From JANQPA01 sp964628385 (GTDB lineage Bacteria; Bacteroidota; Bacteroidia; Chitinophagales; Saprospiraceae), in assembly GCA_964628385.1 (NCBI GenBank), contig CAZVOD010000010.1:23058-87057 (forward strand): 64,000 bases of DNA, written 5' to 3'. A model generated the notes under the pieces. The model was not told the DNA's origin and made no database searches. It was given only the letters and a program-made list of their open reading frames with translations. Every line of letters starts with the position of its first letter. Positions within the stretch are counted from its first letter, which is position 1. Position numbers and translations under genes: made by a program. Positions 45,775-55,274 of the stretch are shown here, piece by piece.

Positions 45775-47544
45775 ATGAATACAAAACAGATAAGCTGGCT
45801 ACTGATAGCAGTATTTTTTACCATTGCCATAGGTTTTAGTTTCAGTATTTATTGGAGAACCACAGCTGAAGAACTCTGGGGCTATCGGCCACTGGGAGCT
45901 TTCATGGGGTCTTGGTTGGGAATGATGCTGTTGGTCCATCGTAAAGAGCTGAGCGACATAAGCTGGGATCATCCCTTAACTTGGTCTACAGTCAGTGGCA
46001 TCTTGTTGGGGATTAGCTTTCCCGGTGACCTGGGAATATTTCCTTTAGCCTTCCTTGCCTTTATTCCGTTGTTAAGAATGGAAGAACTGATTTATAAGAA
46101 AAGTGGCAAACTCTCCGGTTGGGCTGTTTTCAGGTATTCTTATCACGCTTTTGTGATCTGGAATATTCTATCTACTTATTGGGTGGCCAATGCCTCTTTG
46201 GGGGCTGGGATATTTGCGGTAACTGTGAATTCGGCTCTGATGGCCTTAGTAATGGTACTTTTTCACCAGACCCGGGTAACGCTCACCCGGTTTCGCCTGG
46301 TTCCCTTTTGGGTCTACTGGCTCATGTTTGAATATCTTCACTTCCGCTGGGACCTTTCCTGGCCCTGGCTAACGCTGGGCAATATCTGGTCTGCTGCGCC
46401 TGCTTTGGCTCAGTGGTACGAATACACAGGAGTACTTGGTGGATCCCTGTGGATTCTGGGGGTCAATACACTCCTTTATTCAACACTGAGAAAGTATCTG
46501 GATAAAGAAAACTACCGCGAAATGTCGATTTGGGCGCTCGTTGTTTTGATCTTGCCCATTATCGGCTCGCTAATCATTTATTATTTGCCGGAAGAGCGGG
46601 GGGAATCCATAGAGGTAGTTGCAATTCAACCGAATTATGAACCTCATTACCAAAAAGATAATTTCTCTAAACAGCAACAAGCAGAGCATCTTATTTCGTT
46701 GGCGGAATCAGCAATAACGACTCAGACAGACTATGTTGTATTCCCTGAGGTGACGCTGGGTTATTTTCAATGGCAAGATTTCGATAATTACCCTGAAGTA
46801 CAAGTTCTCAGGAATTTTATGAACAAACATCCCAACGTAGCTTTGGTTGGGGGGATTGGTATTTTTGAAGATATAGGTACAGAAGCAATGCAGGGGCCTG
46901 CCATCAGGCAAAGAAAATCAAATGGTCAGACTATATACTACGAAGTCTACAATGCAGCGGTGCAGCTAAAAGAAAATGATAAATCTCTGTATAAGAAATC
47001 AAAATTGGTACCTGGTCCGGAGTTTTTCCCATTTGCAAAATACCTGGGTTTTTTAAAGCCCCTGGTGCAGTCTTTTGGGGGTACTACCGCCAGCCTTGGT
47101 ACAGAAAGAACATCAAAAGTTTTTTCTAAGGGTGCTTTGAAGATCGCTCCGGTTATTTGCTATGAATCTATTTACGGACAATATGTGGCGACTTTTTCTA
47201 AAAGAAGTGCACAAGCTATTTTTATTATGACCAATGATGGATGGTGGGATAATACCGCAGGTCATCGTCAACATGCGGCCATAGCCAGCCTCAGAGCCAT
47301 AGAAACCAGAAGACCCGTAGTGAGAGCGGCCAGTACAGGCATTTCGTCTTTTATTAATAAAAAGGGAAGAACCACCCAAAAAACGCAATATGACCAGGCT
47401 GTAGCCCTGAAAGGAACAATAGAGACTTCAAAACAGCCAACCTTCTATATGACATGGGGTGACATGATTGGAAGGCTTTCGCTGTTTATGAGTTTGTTAT
47501 TGTTACTCAATACTTTCGTCAAAGGAAGATTGAAGAAAAACTAA
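45775..47544 (+). CDS. lnt: Apolipoprotein N-acyltransferase
   Basis: The N-terminal eight membrane helices (about 1-265) are followed by a nitrilase-type domain (about 280-540) and a final membrane helix. The visible catalytic residues fit Glu325 (VVFPEVTLG), Lys408 (LYKKSKLVPGPE) and Cys462 (VICYESIYG). Lnt acylates the N-terminus of lipoproteins on the periplasmic side. It is a single gene, convergent by 2 bases with the next one. Confidence 0.94.
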   Translation: MNTKQISWLLIAVFFTIAIGFSFSIYWRTTAEELWGYRPLGAFMGSWLGMMLLVHRKELSDISWDHPLTWSTVSGILLGISFPGDLGIFPLAFLAFIPLLRMEELIYKKSGKLSGWAVFRYSYHAFVIWNILSTYWVANASLGAGIFAVTVNSALMALVMVLFHQTRVTLTRFRLVPFWVYWLMFEYLHFRWDLSWPWLTLGNIWSAAPALAQWYEYTGVLGGSLWILGVNTLLYSTLRKYLDKENYREMSIWALVVLILPIIGSLIIYYLPEERGESIEVVAIQPNYEPHYQKDNFSKQQQAEHLISLAESAITTQTDYVVFPEVTLGYFQWQDFDNYPEVQVLRNFMNKHPNVALVGGIGIFEDIGTEAMQGPAIRQRKSNGQTIYYEVYNAAVQLKENDKSLYKKSKLVPGPEFFPFAKYLGFLKPLVQSFGGTTASLGTERTSKVFSKGALKIAPVICYESIYGQYVATFSKRSAQAIFIMTNDGWWDNTAGHRQHAAIASLRAIETRRPVVRAASTGISSFINKKGRTTQKTQYDQAVALKGTIETSKQPTFYMTWGDMIGRLSLFMSLLLLLNTFVKGRLKKN

Positions 47545-47546
47545 CA

Positions 47547-48158
47547 TTACTTCATTTTCGGTCTTTTGCGCTTGCCGCCGGGTCTGAAAGCACCTTTGTT
47601 ACCACTCATGGCAGCAGCCTTCATTTGGCCACGATTTTGAAGGGCTTTTTCAAACTGTTTGAGCTGTTCCTTGATCGCCTCTTCAGTTACTTTCAATTGC
47701 CTGGCCGTGCGAAAATGGTTCTGTGCCTGTTTCCATTTGCCTTTGGAAGCATTGATATTGGCGAGTTGTAACTCAAGCATAGCCTTTTCATTATCAGAGG
47801 GCAAATTGATTGCCTGGGCTTTTTTCAAATAAGCTTCTCCAGCATCAATATTCTTTTTGGAAAGCTCAATTGACCCTTTCATCATATAATAAAAAGCGCG
47901 ATTGGTAGAGTATAGCAACCTTGGGAAAAAGGTCATATTTAGTTGCTTCTCAGCTGATATCATATCATTCACCTGCACGTGCTTGGCTGCAGATTGTACC
48001 GTTCCAAGCAGCAAATATCCAACCAGAAAAATCAGTCCGATGAGGATCAGCGGAAGCGCATACCAAAAGCCGAAGCCTTTGATGAAAGATAAAATTATAC
48101 CACCGATCAGGAATACGCTCATCAAAGCAAAGCGCAAATAGATATTCATTGTAAACAT
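47547..48158 (-). CDS. Membrane-anchored TPR-like protein
   Basis: Two membrane helices (residues about 7-30 and 32-50) are followed by a helical repeat region (residues about 90-160: KKNIDAGEAYLKKAQAI, KGKWKQAQNHFRTARQL) and a basic Gly/Lys-rich tail, MSGNKGAFRPGGKRKRPK. No family name comes to mind. Met4 is an alternative start. It is convergent with lnt, stop to stop. Confidence 0.7.
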   Translation of the reverse strand: MFTMNIYLRFALMSVFLIGGIILSFIKGFGFWYALPLILIGLIFLVGYLLLGTVQSAAKHVQVNDMISAEKQLNMTFFPRLLYSTNRAFYYMMKGSIELSKKNIDAGEAYLKKAQAINLPSDNEKAMLELQLANINASKGKWKQAQNHFRTARQLKVTEEAIKEQLKQFEKALQNRGQMKAAAMSGNKGAFRPGGKRKRPKMK

Positions 48159-48444
48159 AAAAGCAGTTTTCTTTTATCTGCCAAAAATAATCAAAATTTA
48201 TTTTCCAGGAGGAGTAGTTCTTACAATAGCAATGTAGAATCGCCTGCCTTTTCCTCTTTAATGCATTTAATATATAAATGGATAACGTTACACGAATAGA
48301 TGTAGTTGATGGAATAAAGTGTAAAATTGCTTTTTTTACCTGAGCAAAAGCCTTTTGCTTGCTTTACTAGAAATGGGATGTGATTTTAGCGTTGGAAAGT
48401 ATTCCTGAAGATTGAATTTCAAATATGCTCCAAATCTGTTATTT

Positions 48445-49617
48445 ATGAAAGTAAATCAAACCAGCTTGTTAAAAAGTGGCTTCTTTGTGGGCCTTTTTTT
48501 ACTATTTACTCATTATCTAAGCTCCCAGGTTATCGTTCGGGGAAAAGTCATTGGTGAAAATTCAGGGGAAGGGGTAGAATCTGCTACCGTATATGTTAAT
48601 AGTACCACCAATGGCACCACTACAGATACTTTGGGTAATTTCAAATTGACGATTGACTATCTGCCGGTTCAGATAGTAGTTAGCCATTTGGGGTATAAAA
48701 ATAAAGTGCTCGATATTGATAGTGCACCGCAGGAGCCAGTCATTATAGCACTAGCGACTTCGAGTTTTGCTCTACAACAGGTACAGGTAACCGACAAAAA
48801 CCAACGGGCCAAAAATATTCAGGAATTCAGGAATGATTTTTTGGGGATGGACCAATTTGGTGAATCCGCCACCATAAAGAATGAAGAGGTCTTATTCTTT
48901 GAGCGGACCTATATTGAAAAAAAGATGGGGCAGAATTTTAAGATAGAAGGGGCAGACGGCCGGCAAGTTTCCCGGACTTTTAAGCGTAAGGATACTTTCA
49001 AGGCCAGCGCCCGGGCCCCTTTGACAGTAGAGCTTCCCGAGTTAGGCTACACCTTACAGGTAGAATTGGTAGCCTTTGAAAAAAGTTATGCTCAGCGATT
49101 AGGCATGTCGAATACCAGCTATTACCTGGCTTATTTTTATTTCCAACCCTACAGCTCCAGAAAAAAATCAAAGAATAAAAAGTGGGCCAAAAACAGGGAA
49201 AAGGCGTATTTTCAATCTTCCGAGCACTTTTTAAAATCCCTCTTTGAAGATAATCTGGAAAGAAATGGCTATCGGATACTCAAAAACAACCGGGATAGCA
49301 CAACCGGGCGATTATCCAGTGAGCCCTTCGACCTCAGCGAACATATCGAATATATAGATGATGAACTAGCCATGATCAAAGGACTGAAAGATGTGGAATT
49401 ATCCGTGCTTTATTATGGGAAAAGTAATGGAAGTCCCGTAGATTTGACCAGAAAGAAAGGAAGAATGCCCTCCCAATCGATTATGCGATTACTGGAAGAT
49501 GCCTGCTATTTTAGGGCTAATGGCACTATGCCGGGATACAATATCATTTTTGGAGGAATGATCGCCAGTAAAAAGGTTGGAGCAGCACTGCCAGCGGGTT
49601 ATATCATTGAGGAGTAG
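48445..49617 (+). CDS. Carboxypeptidase regulatory-like domain protein
   Basis: A signal peptide is followed by a CarboxypepD_reg-like beta-sandwich (about residues 28-110: VIVRGKVIGENSGEGVESATVYV, TDTLGNFKLTIDYLPVQIVVSH). The remaining 270 residues are of mixed, basic composition and unrecognised. In Bacteroidota such proteins act at the cell surface or periplasm. I chose ATG 48445 (MKVNQTS); the longer frame starts at a TTG. It lies 26 bases upstream of the 2-oxoglutarate oxygenase gene. Confidence 0.75.
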   Translation: MKVNQTSLLKSGFFVGLFLLFTHYLSSQVIVRGKVIGENSGEGVESATVYVNSTTNGTTTDTLGNFKLTIDYLPVQIVVSHLGYKNKVLDIDSAPQEPVIIALATSSFALQQVQVTDKNQRAKNIQEFRNDFLGMDQFGESATIKNEEVLFFERTYIEKKMGQNFKIEGADGRQVSRTFKRKDTFKASARAPLTVELPELGYTLQVELVAFEKSYAQRLGMSNTSYYLAYFYFQPYSSRKKSKNKKWAKNREKAYFQSSEHFLKSLFEDNLERNGYRILKNNRDSTTGRLSSEPFDLSEHIEYIDDELAMIKGLKDVELSVLYYGKSNGSPVDLTRKKGRMPSQSIMRLLEDACYFRANGTMPGYNIIFGGMIASKKVGAALPAGYIIEE

Positions 49618-49643
49618 AAAGATTTACGCACCTATCAAATATT

Positions 49644-50735
49644 ATGAAAGCTAACGCTTTACATCAACAAGCCGATACACTGCAAATCAATTGGAGTAAC
49701 GGAAAAGTATCTTCTATACCTTACATCTGGTTGTACGATAACCATCCGGCACACAGGCATATTAACGGCCAAAAGCTGACCGAAACGGTACAGCTTGATC
49801 TGAATGTGAGCCCCCTGAATGCCCAACTACGGGAGGCAGAGCTACAGCTGCAATGGGAGCTTGGCAAAACAGCCGTCTACAGTTTGCAGGCTATTTATGA
49901 TCAACTTTTTCCTAAAAACCTTCCCGAACCTATTTATTGGAATCAAGCCAGCATCAGTAAAGTCGAATACTCCTGGCACTACGAAGAAATAATTAATGAT
50001 AAGGTACAAAAAAAGTCCTTTCTCGAGTCTGTCATCCGGTATGGATTTGCACTCTTAAAAGGGCTACCTCCAGAAGATCAAAGACTCCTGGAAGTAGTCG
50101 ACTGGTTTGGCTTTGTCAGGCAGACCAACTATGGAATATGCTTCGATGTGAAATCTGTACCGGAGCCTAATAATCTGGCTTATACAGCACTGGGATTACC
50201 CCCTCACACGGATAATCCTTATCGGGATCCAGTTCCTACTCTACAATTGCTTCATTGCCTGAAAGCAGATGCTGATGGAGGAGCATCCACCTTAATGGAC
50301 GGCTTCAAAATTGCTCATGATCTGAAACAGGAAAATCCTGGGCTACATCATTTGCTAGCTTCCCGGCTGGTCCGCTATCGCTTTCAGGATGCTGATAATT
50401 TCTTTGAGAATGATACGACTATCATCGGAGTAGATCGGTTGGGGAAGTGCCGCTACATCCGTTTTAACAATCGATCTGTACAGCCTTTTGAGTTGGAAGA
50501 TTCCATAAGATTCTATGAAGCCTATCAGGCATTTGAAAGCAAATTGCATGCCCCTCATTATAGGCTCAGATTCAAGCTAGCCCCGGGAGAGCTAATACTT
50601 TTTGATAATGAAAGAATACTACATGGCCGGGAAGCTTACACCTTAACCGGTGAACGACATCTTCAGGGATGTTATGCTGACCGGGATGGGCTGTACAGCC
50701 GCTGGCGAAAACTAGCCGATACTAAGCGATCTTAA
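49644..50735 (+). CDS. TmpA-like Fe(II)/2-oxoglutarate oxygenase
   Basis: This 363-residue enzyme has the gamma-butyrobetaine hydroxylase fold: an N-terminal zinc-type domain and a TauD-type oxygenase. The iron-binding facial triad fits His188 and Asp190 (PPHTDNPYRDP) and His327 (ILHGREAYT), followed by the ERHLQGCYADRDGLYSR segment. The next gene is PhnZ-like. The pair matches the TmpA/TmpB or PhnY*/PhnZ pathway, in which this enzyme hydroxylates the carbon next to phosphorus. The true phosphonate is not shown by sequence; an oxygenase acting on carnitine-type substrates is the alternative. Confidence 0.8.
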   Translation: MKANALHQQADTLQINWSNGKVSSIPYIWLYDNHPAHRHINGQKLTETVQLDLNVSPLNAQLREAELQLQWELGKTAVYSLQAIYDQLFPKNLPEPIYWNQASISKVEYSWHYEEIINDKVQKKSFLESVIRYGFALLKGLPPEDQRLLEVVDWFGFVRQTNYGICFDVKSVPEPNNLAYTALGLPPHTDNPYRDPVPTLQLLHCLKADADGGASTLMDGFKIAHDLKQENPGLHHLLASRLVRYRFQDADNFFENDTTIIGVDRLGKCRYIRFNNRSVQPFELEDSIRFYEAYQAFESKLHAPHYRLRFKLAPGELILFDNERILHGREAYTLTGERHLQGCYADRDGLYSRWRKLADTKRS

Positions 50736-50769
50736 TACCCACAAAACAAAATTTATAAACACAATTAAA

Positions 50770-51369
50770 ATGAAAAAAAACGATCAAACCGTGAGCGAAA
50801 TTATCGACCTGTACCGTCAATATGGTCATGAGCAATACGGGGAGCGCGTCACTCAGCTTCAGCATATGGCACAAACTGCTATGCTGGCCGAGAAAGAAGG
50901 ATACGATGAAGAAGTGGTTCTTGCCGCTTTTTTACATGATATTGGTCATTTTATGGGAAAGTCTCAAAAGGACCACATGGGCCATTTTGGAGTCAAAAGC
51001 CATGACAAGCTGGGAGCGGATTATTTGCGAGCCAAAGGATTTGGCGAAAAAATACCTGCTCTGGTGGAAGGCCATGTGGCCGCCAAGCGATACCTGACTT
51101 TTGCCAAGCCTGAATACTACGAAAAGCTTTCGGAAGCCAGCAGGCAGACCCTGATGCATCAAGGAGGAAAAATGACCACCAAAGAAGCTGCACAATTTGA
51201 AGCCAGTCCGTATTTTGAGTTGAGTTTAAAAATGAGAACCTGGGATGACAATGGTAAAGTACTGGATTCTGCTGATCTAAACCTAGAAAAGTACGAGCTG
51301 ATGATGAAGCGTTTTTTTGATAAAAATACCCACAGAAGGGAGCGGAATTCAACTGAACAAATCTATTAA
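50770..51369 (+). CDS. PhnZ/TmpB-like HD-domain oxygenase
   Basis: This 199-residue HD-domain protein matches the phosphonate degradation HD oxygenase group. Visible features are LQHMAQ (H32), FLHDIGH (H56, D57, H60), VKSHDKLGADYL (H78), and GHVAAKRYL (H102, K106), with WDDNGKVLDS near the end. PhnZ is a mixed-valent di-iron enzyme that cleaves the C-P bond of the 1-hydroxyphosphonate made by its partner, releasing phosphate. The start is 34 bases after the TmpA-like gene. No phosphonate transporter is visible nearby. Confidence 0.83.
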   Translation: MKKNDQTVSEIIDLYRQYGHEQYGERVTQLQHMAQTAMLAEKEGYDEEVVLAAFLHDIGHFMGKSQKDHMGHFGVKSHDKLGADYLRAKGFGEKIPALVEGHVAAKRYLTFAKPEYYEKLSEASRQTLMHQGGKMTTKEAAQFEASPYFELSLKMRTWDDNGKVLDSADLNLEKYELMMKRFFDKNTHRRERNSTEQIY

Positions 51370-51455
51370 TCATTGGCTTATGTCGAACATCTGCTGATGA
51401 ATTATTATTTTATCGTCAATATTCAGCCGAGTTGGTTGATACTAGCTCAGGTAAA

Positions 51456-51526
51456 AAGACTTGTTGTGAAGGGATAGAATAGTAGTAAAAAAAAGAACCA
51501 ATTTTGAATCCTGCGAAATAAGTCTA
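51456..51526. mobile_element. MITE-like element, family 2 short copy
   Basis: This 71-bp copy has left end AAGACTTGTTGTGAA (11 of 15) and right end TGCGAAATAAGTCTA (14 of 15) relative to the family TIR. It lies between the PhnZ-like gene and the sigma factor at 51607. Confidence 0.6.
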
Positions 51527-51606
51527 AAGATTAAAAAAAGCATGGAAAGGCCTTTGGAGCCATCTGTAGTTACAAAAGAGCCTTTTCAAGCCTCATTAGT
51601 TTTGAT

Positions 51607-52164
51607 ATGATAACTGAAGAGAAACAGGAAGAACTGCTACAACGGCTAAAAAAAGATGATCGATCTGCGCTGAAAGAACTATTTCAGTTGTCTTACCCCA
51701 GTGTTTGCAAAGCCATAAAGCGTTTAGTACGGGAACAAGCCATAACAGAAGACCTGGCGCAGGAAGTTTTCTTGCGGTTTTGGAAAAAACGTCACAGTAT
51801 CAACGTTACGTCCTCTTTATCTGCCTACCTGAATCGGATGGCCACTAATGAGGCCCTGGGGTACTTGAGAAGAAAAAAAAAACTCGAGGGGGAGGAGCAT
51901 ATAAATCTGTATAGTAAGAGTACTGATCCAGATGCTGAGGGTATATATATGGAAGGTGAGCTTAAAGAAAATATTAGAACAGCCATAAATGAGCTACCGA
52001 CAAAGTGTAGGACTGTTTTTGTTTTAAGCCGTTACGATGAGCTGACTTACCAGGAAATTGCCGATAAGATGGATATTTCTGTAAAAACAGTAGAAAACCA
52101 AATGGGAAAGGCGTTAAAAGTACTGCGACAAAAACTGAAATCCTACCTGAGCTTTTTTTTATGA
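51607..52164 (+). CDS. FecI-type ECF sigma factor
   Basis: This 185-residue ECF sigma factor has region 2 (ALKELFQLSYPSVCKAI, LAQEVFLRFWKKRH) and region 4 (LPTKCRTVFVLSRYDELTYQEIADKMDISVKTVENQMGKALKVLRQKL). It belongs to the FecI-like group typical of Bacteroidota. The next two genes are FecR-like and STN-bearing, so the three form one signalling locus. The signal and target genes are unknown. Confidence 0.93.
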   Translation: MITEEKQEELLQRLKKDDRSALKELFQLSYPSVCKAIKRLVREQAITEDLAQEVFLRFWKKRHSINVTSSLSAYLNRMATNEALGYLRRKKKLEGEEHINLYSKSTDPDAEGIYMEGELKENIRTAINELPTKCRTVFVLSRYDELTYQEIADKMDISVKTVENQMGKALKVLRQKLKSYLSFFL

Positions 52165-52343
52165 GTAAAAGAGAACAATGCGTTGTATAATTTAATTGAA
52201 CCTATGTGTCCTTTTAAAAAAAAATTAGTGTGTCAATAAGGGCGCTCCTTTTTTGCTGCATCATTATAAGGAGAAGATGTATGTGAAATACCCCGAGAAT
52301 AGTCGGGAGGCCTGGTGCTGCCGATCTTAAATATCCTAAATAG

Positions 52344-53348
52344 ATGGAAGAGAATTACAAACTGGATTTGATTGCCAGATACCTTACAAATAACATCAGT
52401 AGCGAAGAACGTCGTGTACTGCTGGCCTGGGTGAATGAACGAGACGAAAATAAGGTTTATTTTGACGAAATGATCAAACTCTGGAGCCTTCCTATGGAAG
52501 AGGAAGAAGAAGATATAGATACCGAAGAGGCCTGGAATAAACTAGAAGCACGGCTATTTGAAAAGCCACAGCAAGAGCGTTTAAAAATACGCTCGCGTAG
52601 AAAGCTGGCGGTGGTCATCCTCGCTTCAGCGGCGGCCATACTGGCTTTGGTAATGGGCGGTTATTTTGCTTTCCAGCCCTTTCTTCCTCCAGTGGAGGCA
52701 GAGTTGGTAGTGGCGACCGAGACCCCCCAAACCTATAAACTGTTGGACGAGACAAAAGTGACACTCAATAAGAACAGCCGGCTTACTTACAAAGATAGTG
52801 CTGGTTACAGAATGGTATATCTAAGGGGAGAAGCCTTTTTTGATGTTGTTGAAAATGAAGTCAATCCATTTATAATAGATATTGGTACTGCCAGAGTGAT
52901 TGTTAAAGGGACCTCGTTCAATGTACGGGCTTATCCTGATGAAGAAAAAGCAGATGTCCTGGTAAAGTCAGGAGAAGTAGAGTTTTCCAATAAAAAGAAC
53001 GAGGCGATTCGCCAAACTTTAAAGGCGAACGAGGCCGCCACTTTCGACAGGGTGGGCGGGTCGATTGCACTTAAAGAAATTAAGTCAGAAAATTTAATTG
53101 CCTGGAAGACGGGTACCTTAAAGTTTGAAAACACACCAATAGAAAAAGTATTATCTGATTTGGAAAAATTATACGACGCTGAATTTGTGGTGGAAGATGC
53201 TCAGTTGTTGAGCTGCCCCTTTAAATCCACTTATACAGTTTTTCCAGATCTCGAAACAGTCCTGAAAGATTTTGATGTAGTGGGCTTAACGGCCGAAAAA
53301 CAGGGGGATAAATACATCGTAAAAGGGAATTGCTCAGGAGAGAATTAA
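52344..53348 (+). CDS. FecR-family anti-sigma factor
   Basis: This 334-residue protein has a cytoplasmic N-terminus (residues 1-90), one membrane helix at about 94-113 (LAVVILASAAAILALVMGGYF), and a periplasmic FecR domain with PQTYKLLDETKVTLNKNSRL and VYLRGEAFFDVVENEVNPFIID. The C-terminal part resembles FecR_C (TGTLKFENTPIEKVLSDLEKLYDAEF). It should control the upstream sigma factor and interact with the STN domain of the next protein. Confidence 0.92.
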   Translation: MEENYKLDLIARYLTNNISSEERRVLLAWVNERDENKVYFDEMIKLWSLPMEEEEEDIDTEEAWNKLEARLFEKPQQERLKIRSRRKLAVVILASAAAILALVMGGYFAFQPFLPPVEAELVVATETPQTYKLLDETKVTLNKNSRLTYKDSAGYRMVYLRGEAFFDVVENEVNPFIIDIGTARVIVKGTSFNVRAYPDEEKADVLVKSGEVEFSNKKNEAIRQTLKANEAATFDRVGGSIALKEIKSENLIAWKTGTLKFENTPIEKVLSDLEKLYDAEFVVEDAQLLSCPFKSTYTVFPDLETVLKDFDVVGLTAEKQGDKYIVKGNCSGEN

Positions 53349-53368
53349 GCTATTCAAATGCGCCAATT

Positions 53369-55090
53369 ATGTCTTTCTTTAGGCTGTTTTTTATAGTAAG
53401 TCTACTCATTTTTACCACCCAAATACAGCTTTGCGGACAGGCGGCGCTTAAAAAAAATATTGCCGTCAATGCTAATGGCCAAAGCATAGAGCAGCTACTC
53501 TACGGTATTGAAAATCAATACAAAATATATTTCACTTACAGTAAACGTCTAATCCCGGTTGATCGCCGTATTGATTTTTCCAATCAAAATATTTCTCTAA
53601 AGAAAGTTCTGGATTACTGCTTTGAAGGAACCGCTGTCATTTATGAGGAGCGGCAGGGCCGCATTGTATTAAAAATTGACAAAGACAGGCAGCAGGAGCT
53701 TTTGGCCCAGGCTGCAGAAAAGAAGAAGCAGGAGGCTATCCGTAAGAGTCAGGAGGAAGAAAGGCGCAAAAGACAGGTGTTGATTTCTATGAGAAATAAA
53801 GAGGAGAAACAGCTCCGTTTGAATCCGATCAATACCAGAGCTTCCAGTGCGGTAAAGGGTCCTGACTTGAAAAATGAACTGGAGATAGATTGGAGTAGCT
53901 TCCAGTTTTCTATCAATCGCCAGCTGGCCCCAAAAGAATCCACCGTTGATACCCTTCCGCTGTATTCCTACAAAAAAAGTCGACAGCTAGCCCAAGTATC
54001 TGTTTTTCCTGACATGGGGACCAATCGGCAACCCAGAAAAGACTACATCAATAATTTTTCGTTAAATGTCTTTTGGGGGTCCAACGGCGGCCTGGATGGC
54101 ATTGAGTTGGGCGGTTTGGTGAATCATTTGTCCGGCAGAGGCATTGGACTTCAGGTGGCAGGCCTGGGTAATGCCGTAGGTGGTAGATACATCGGAGCAC
54201 AGCTCGGCGGTCTATTCAATGTGACTTCTACTGCTTTTGATGGGCTACAGCTTGCCGGACTGTTTAACATTGCCAAAGATGTCAGTGCTATTCAGGCAGC
54301 CGGCCTTTTTAATATTTCATCCAGAAAATTTAATGGTCTGCAGGTAGGAGGGCTCTTTAATGTTGCCAGCTCTGGTCTATACTCGGCTCAGGTAGCTGGC
54401 TTTATGAACGCCAGCAGCGGCATTGTCCGGTCACAGTTTTCCGGGGTCTTCAATTTTGCTGGCCATGTGAAAGGTGGACAGGTAGCTGGTTTCCTTAACG
54501 TAGCCCGACGGGTGGATGGTTTGCAGATTGCCTTGATCAATGTGGCCGACACAATAGCCGGCACTCCCATAGGTCTTTTTAATTTTATCGGCGGTGGCTA
54601 TAATAGAATAGAATTTAGTGCCAACGAAACTTTTTTGGGAAATTTTGCTCTCAAAATAGGGGTTCCCGCCTTTTACAACATCCTAATTTTGAAAGGTACG
54701 GTTAATCGTAACCTGGTGAATAATGGCGGCGTTGCATCAGTAATACGAGAGCGCTCATGGGCACTGGGCTATGGCATCGGTACCGGGATAAATCTCAGCT
54801 CGCGCTTTATGCTGACTGTGGAGGCTGCCGCAGCTCACGTTAATGAGGCAGAATCATGGACCGATGAGCTCAATTTGTTAACGATGGGAAGTCTTAGTTT
54901 TGACATGAAGACAGGGCGTCGATCAAGTATCTTCTTGGGGCCTACTTGGAATGTTATGATCTCCAGGCGAAAAAATGCCGAAGGGCAATTGATAGGATCT
55001 GATCTGATGCCTCATACGATATACGATAAAGTGCTGGGGGGAGCCAGCTACAGAATGTGGTGGGGGTTCAGTACCGGTTTTCGAATTTGA
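53369..55090 (+). CDS. STN-domain protein with about ten 20-residue surface repeats
   Basis: The signal peptide (residues 1-25) is followed by an STN domain at about 28-105 (NIAVNANGQSIEQLLYGIENQYKIYFTYSK). A charged linker follows (KKKQEAIRKSQEEERRKRQV), then about ten repeats with period near 20 carrying GxQxxGLFN (for example GLQLAGLFN, GLQVGGLFN, GGQVAGFLN), like the LA_2272-type surface repeats. The C-terminal 130 residues are barrel-like. A TonB receptor plug and barrel, usual in such loci, are missing. I chose ATG 53369; the longer frame begins at a TTG inside fecR. Confidence 0.78.
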   Translation: MSFFRLFFIVSLLIFTTQIQLCGQAALKKNIAVNANGQSIEQLLYGIENQYKIYFTYSKRLIPVDRRIDFSNQNISLKKVLDYCFEGTAVIYEERQGRIVLKIDKDRQQELLAQAAEKKKQEAIRKSQEEERRKRQVLISMRNKEEKQLRLNPINTRASSAVKGPDLKNELEIDWSSFQFSINRQLAPKESTVDTLPLYSYKKSRQLAQVSVFPDMGTNRQPRKDYINNFSLNVFWGSNGGLDGIELGGLVNHLSGRGIGLQVAGLGNAVGGRYIGAQLGGLFNVTSTAFDGLQLAGLFNIAKDVSAIQAAGLFNISSRKFNGLQVGGLFNVASSGLYSAQVAGFMNASSGIVRSQFSGVFNFAGHVKGGQVAGFLNVARRVDGLQIALINVADTIAGTPIGLFNFIGGGYNRIEFSANETFLGNFALKIGVPAFYNILILKGTVNRNLVNNGGVASVIRERSWALGYGIGTGINLSSRFMLTVEAAAAHVNEAESWTDELNLLTMGSLSFDMKTGRRSSIFLGPTWNVMISRRKNAEGQLIGSDLMPHTIYDKVLGGASYRMWWGFSTGFRI

Positions 55091-55274
55091 TGAATTGCCG
55101 CACTCAGTAAAAAAATGAAAATATTAGAAATGCTCACAGGACATTCACTTTGCAGGATCGCTCAGTCATCGCCACACCGTGGCTTTTATCCGCCGCTTAG
55201 TGATTGATGGTCATTTGCGAGCCCAAAGATAAAGTCCTTGCCGGAATGTCCGACTATTATTTAACCAAAAGTAA

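Noticed and set aside
50993..51373. A 126-residue minus-strand frame overlapping the PhnZ-like gene
   Set aside because: It is antisense to a gene with clear HD catalytic motifs, with no independent support.
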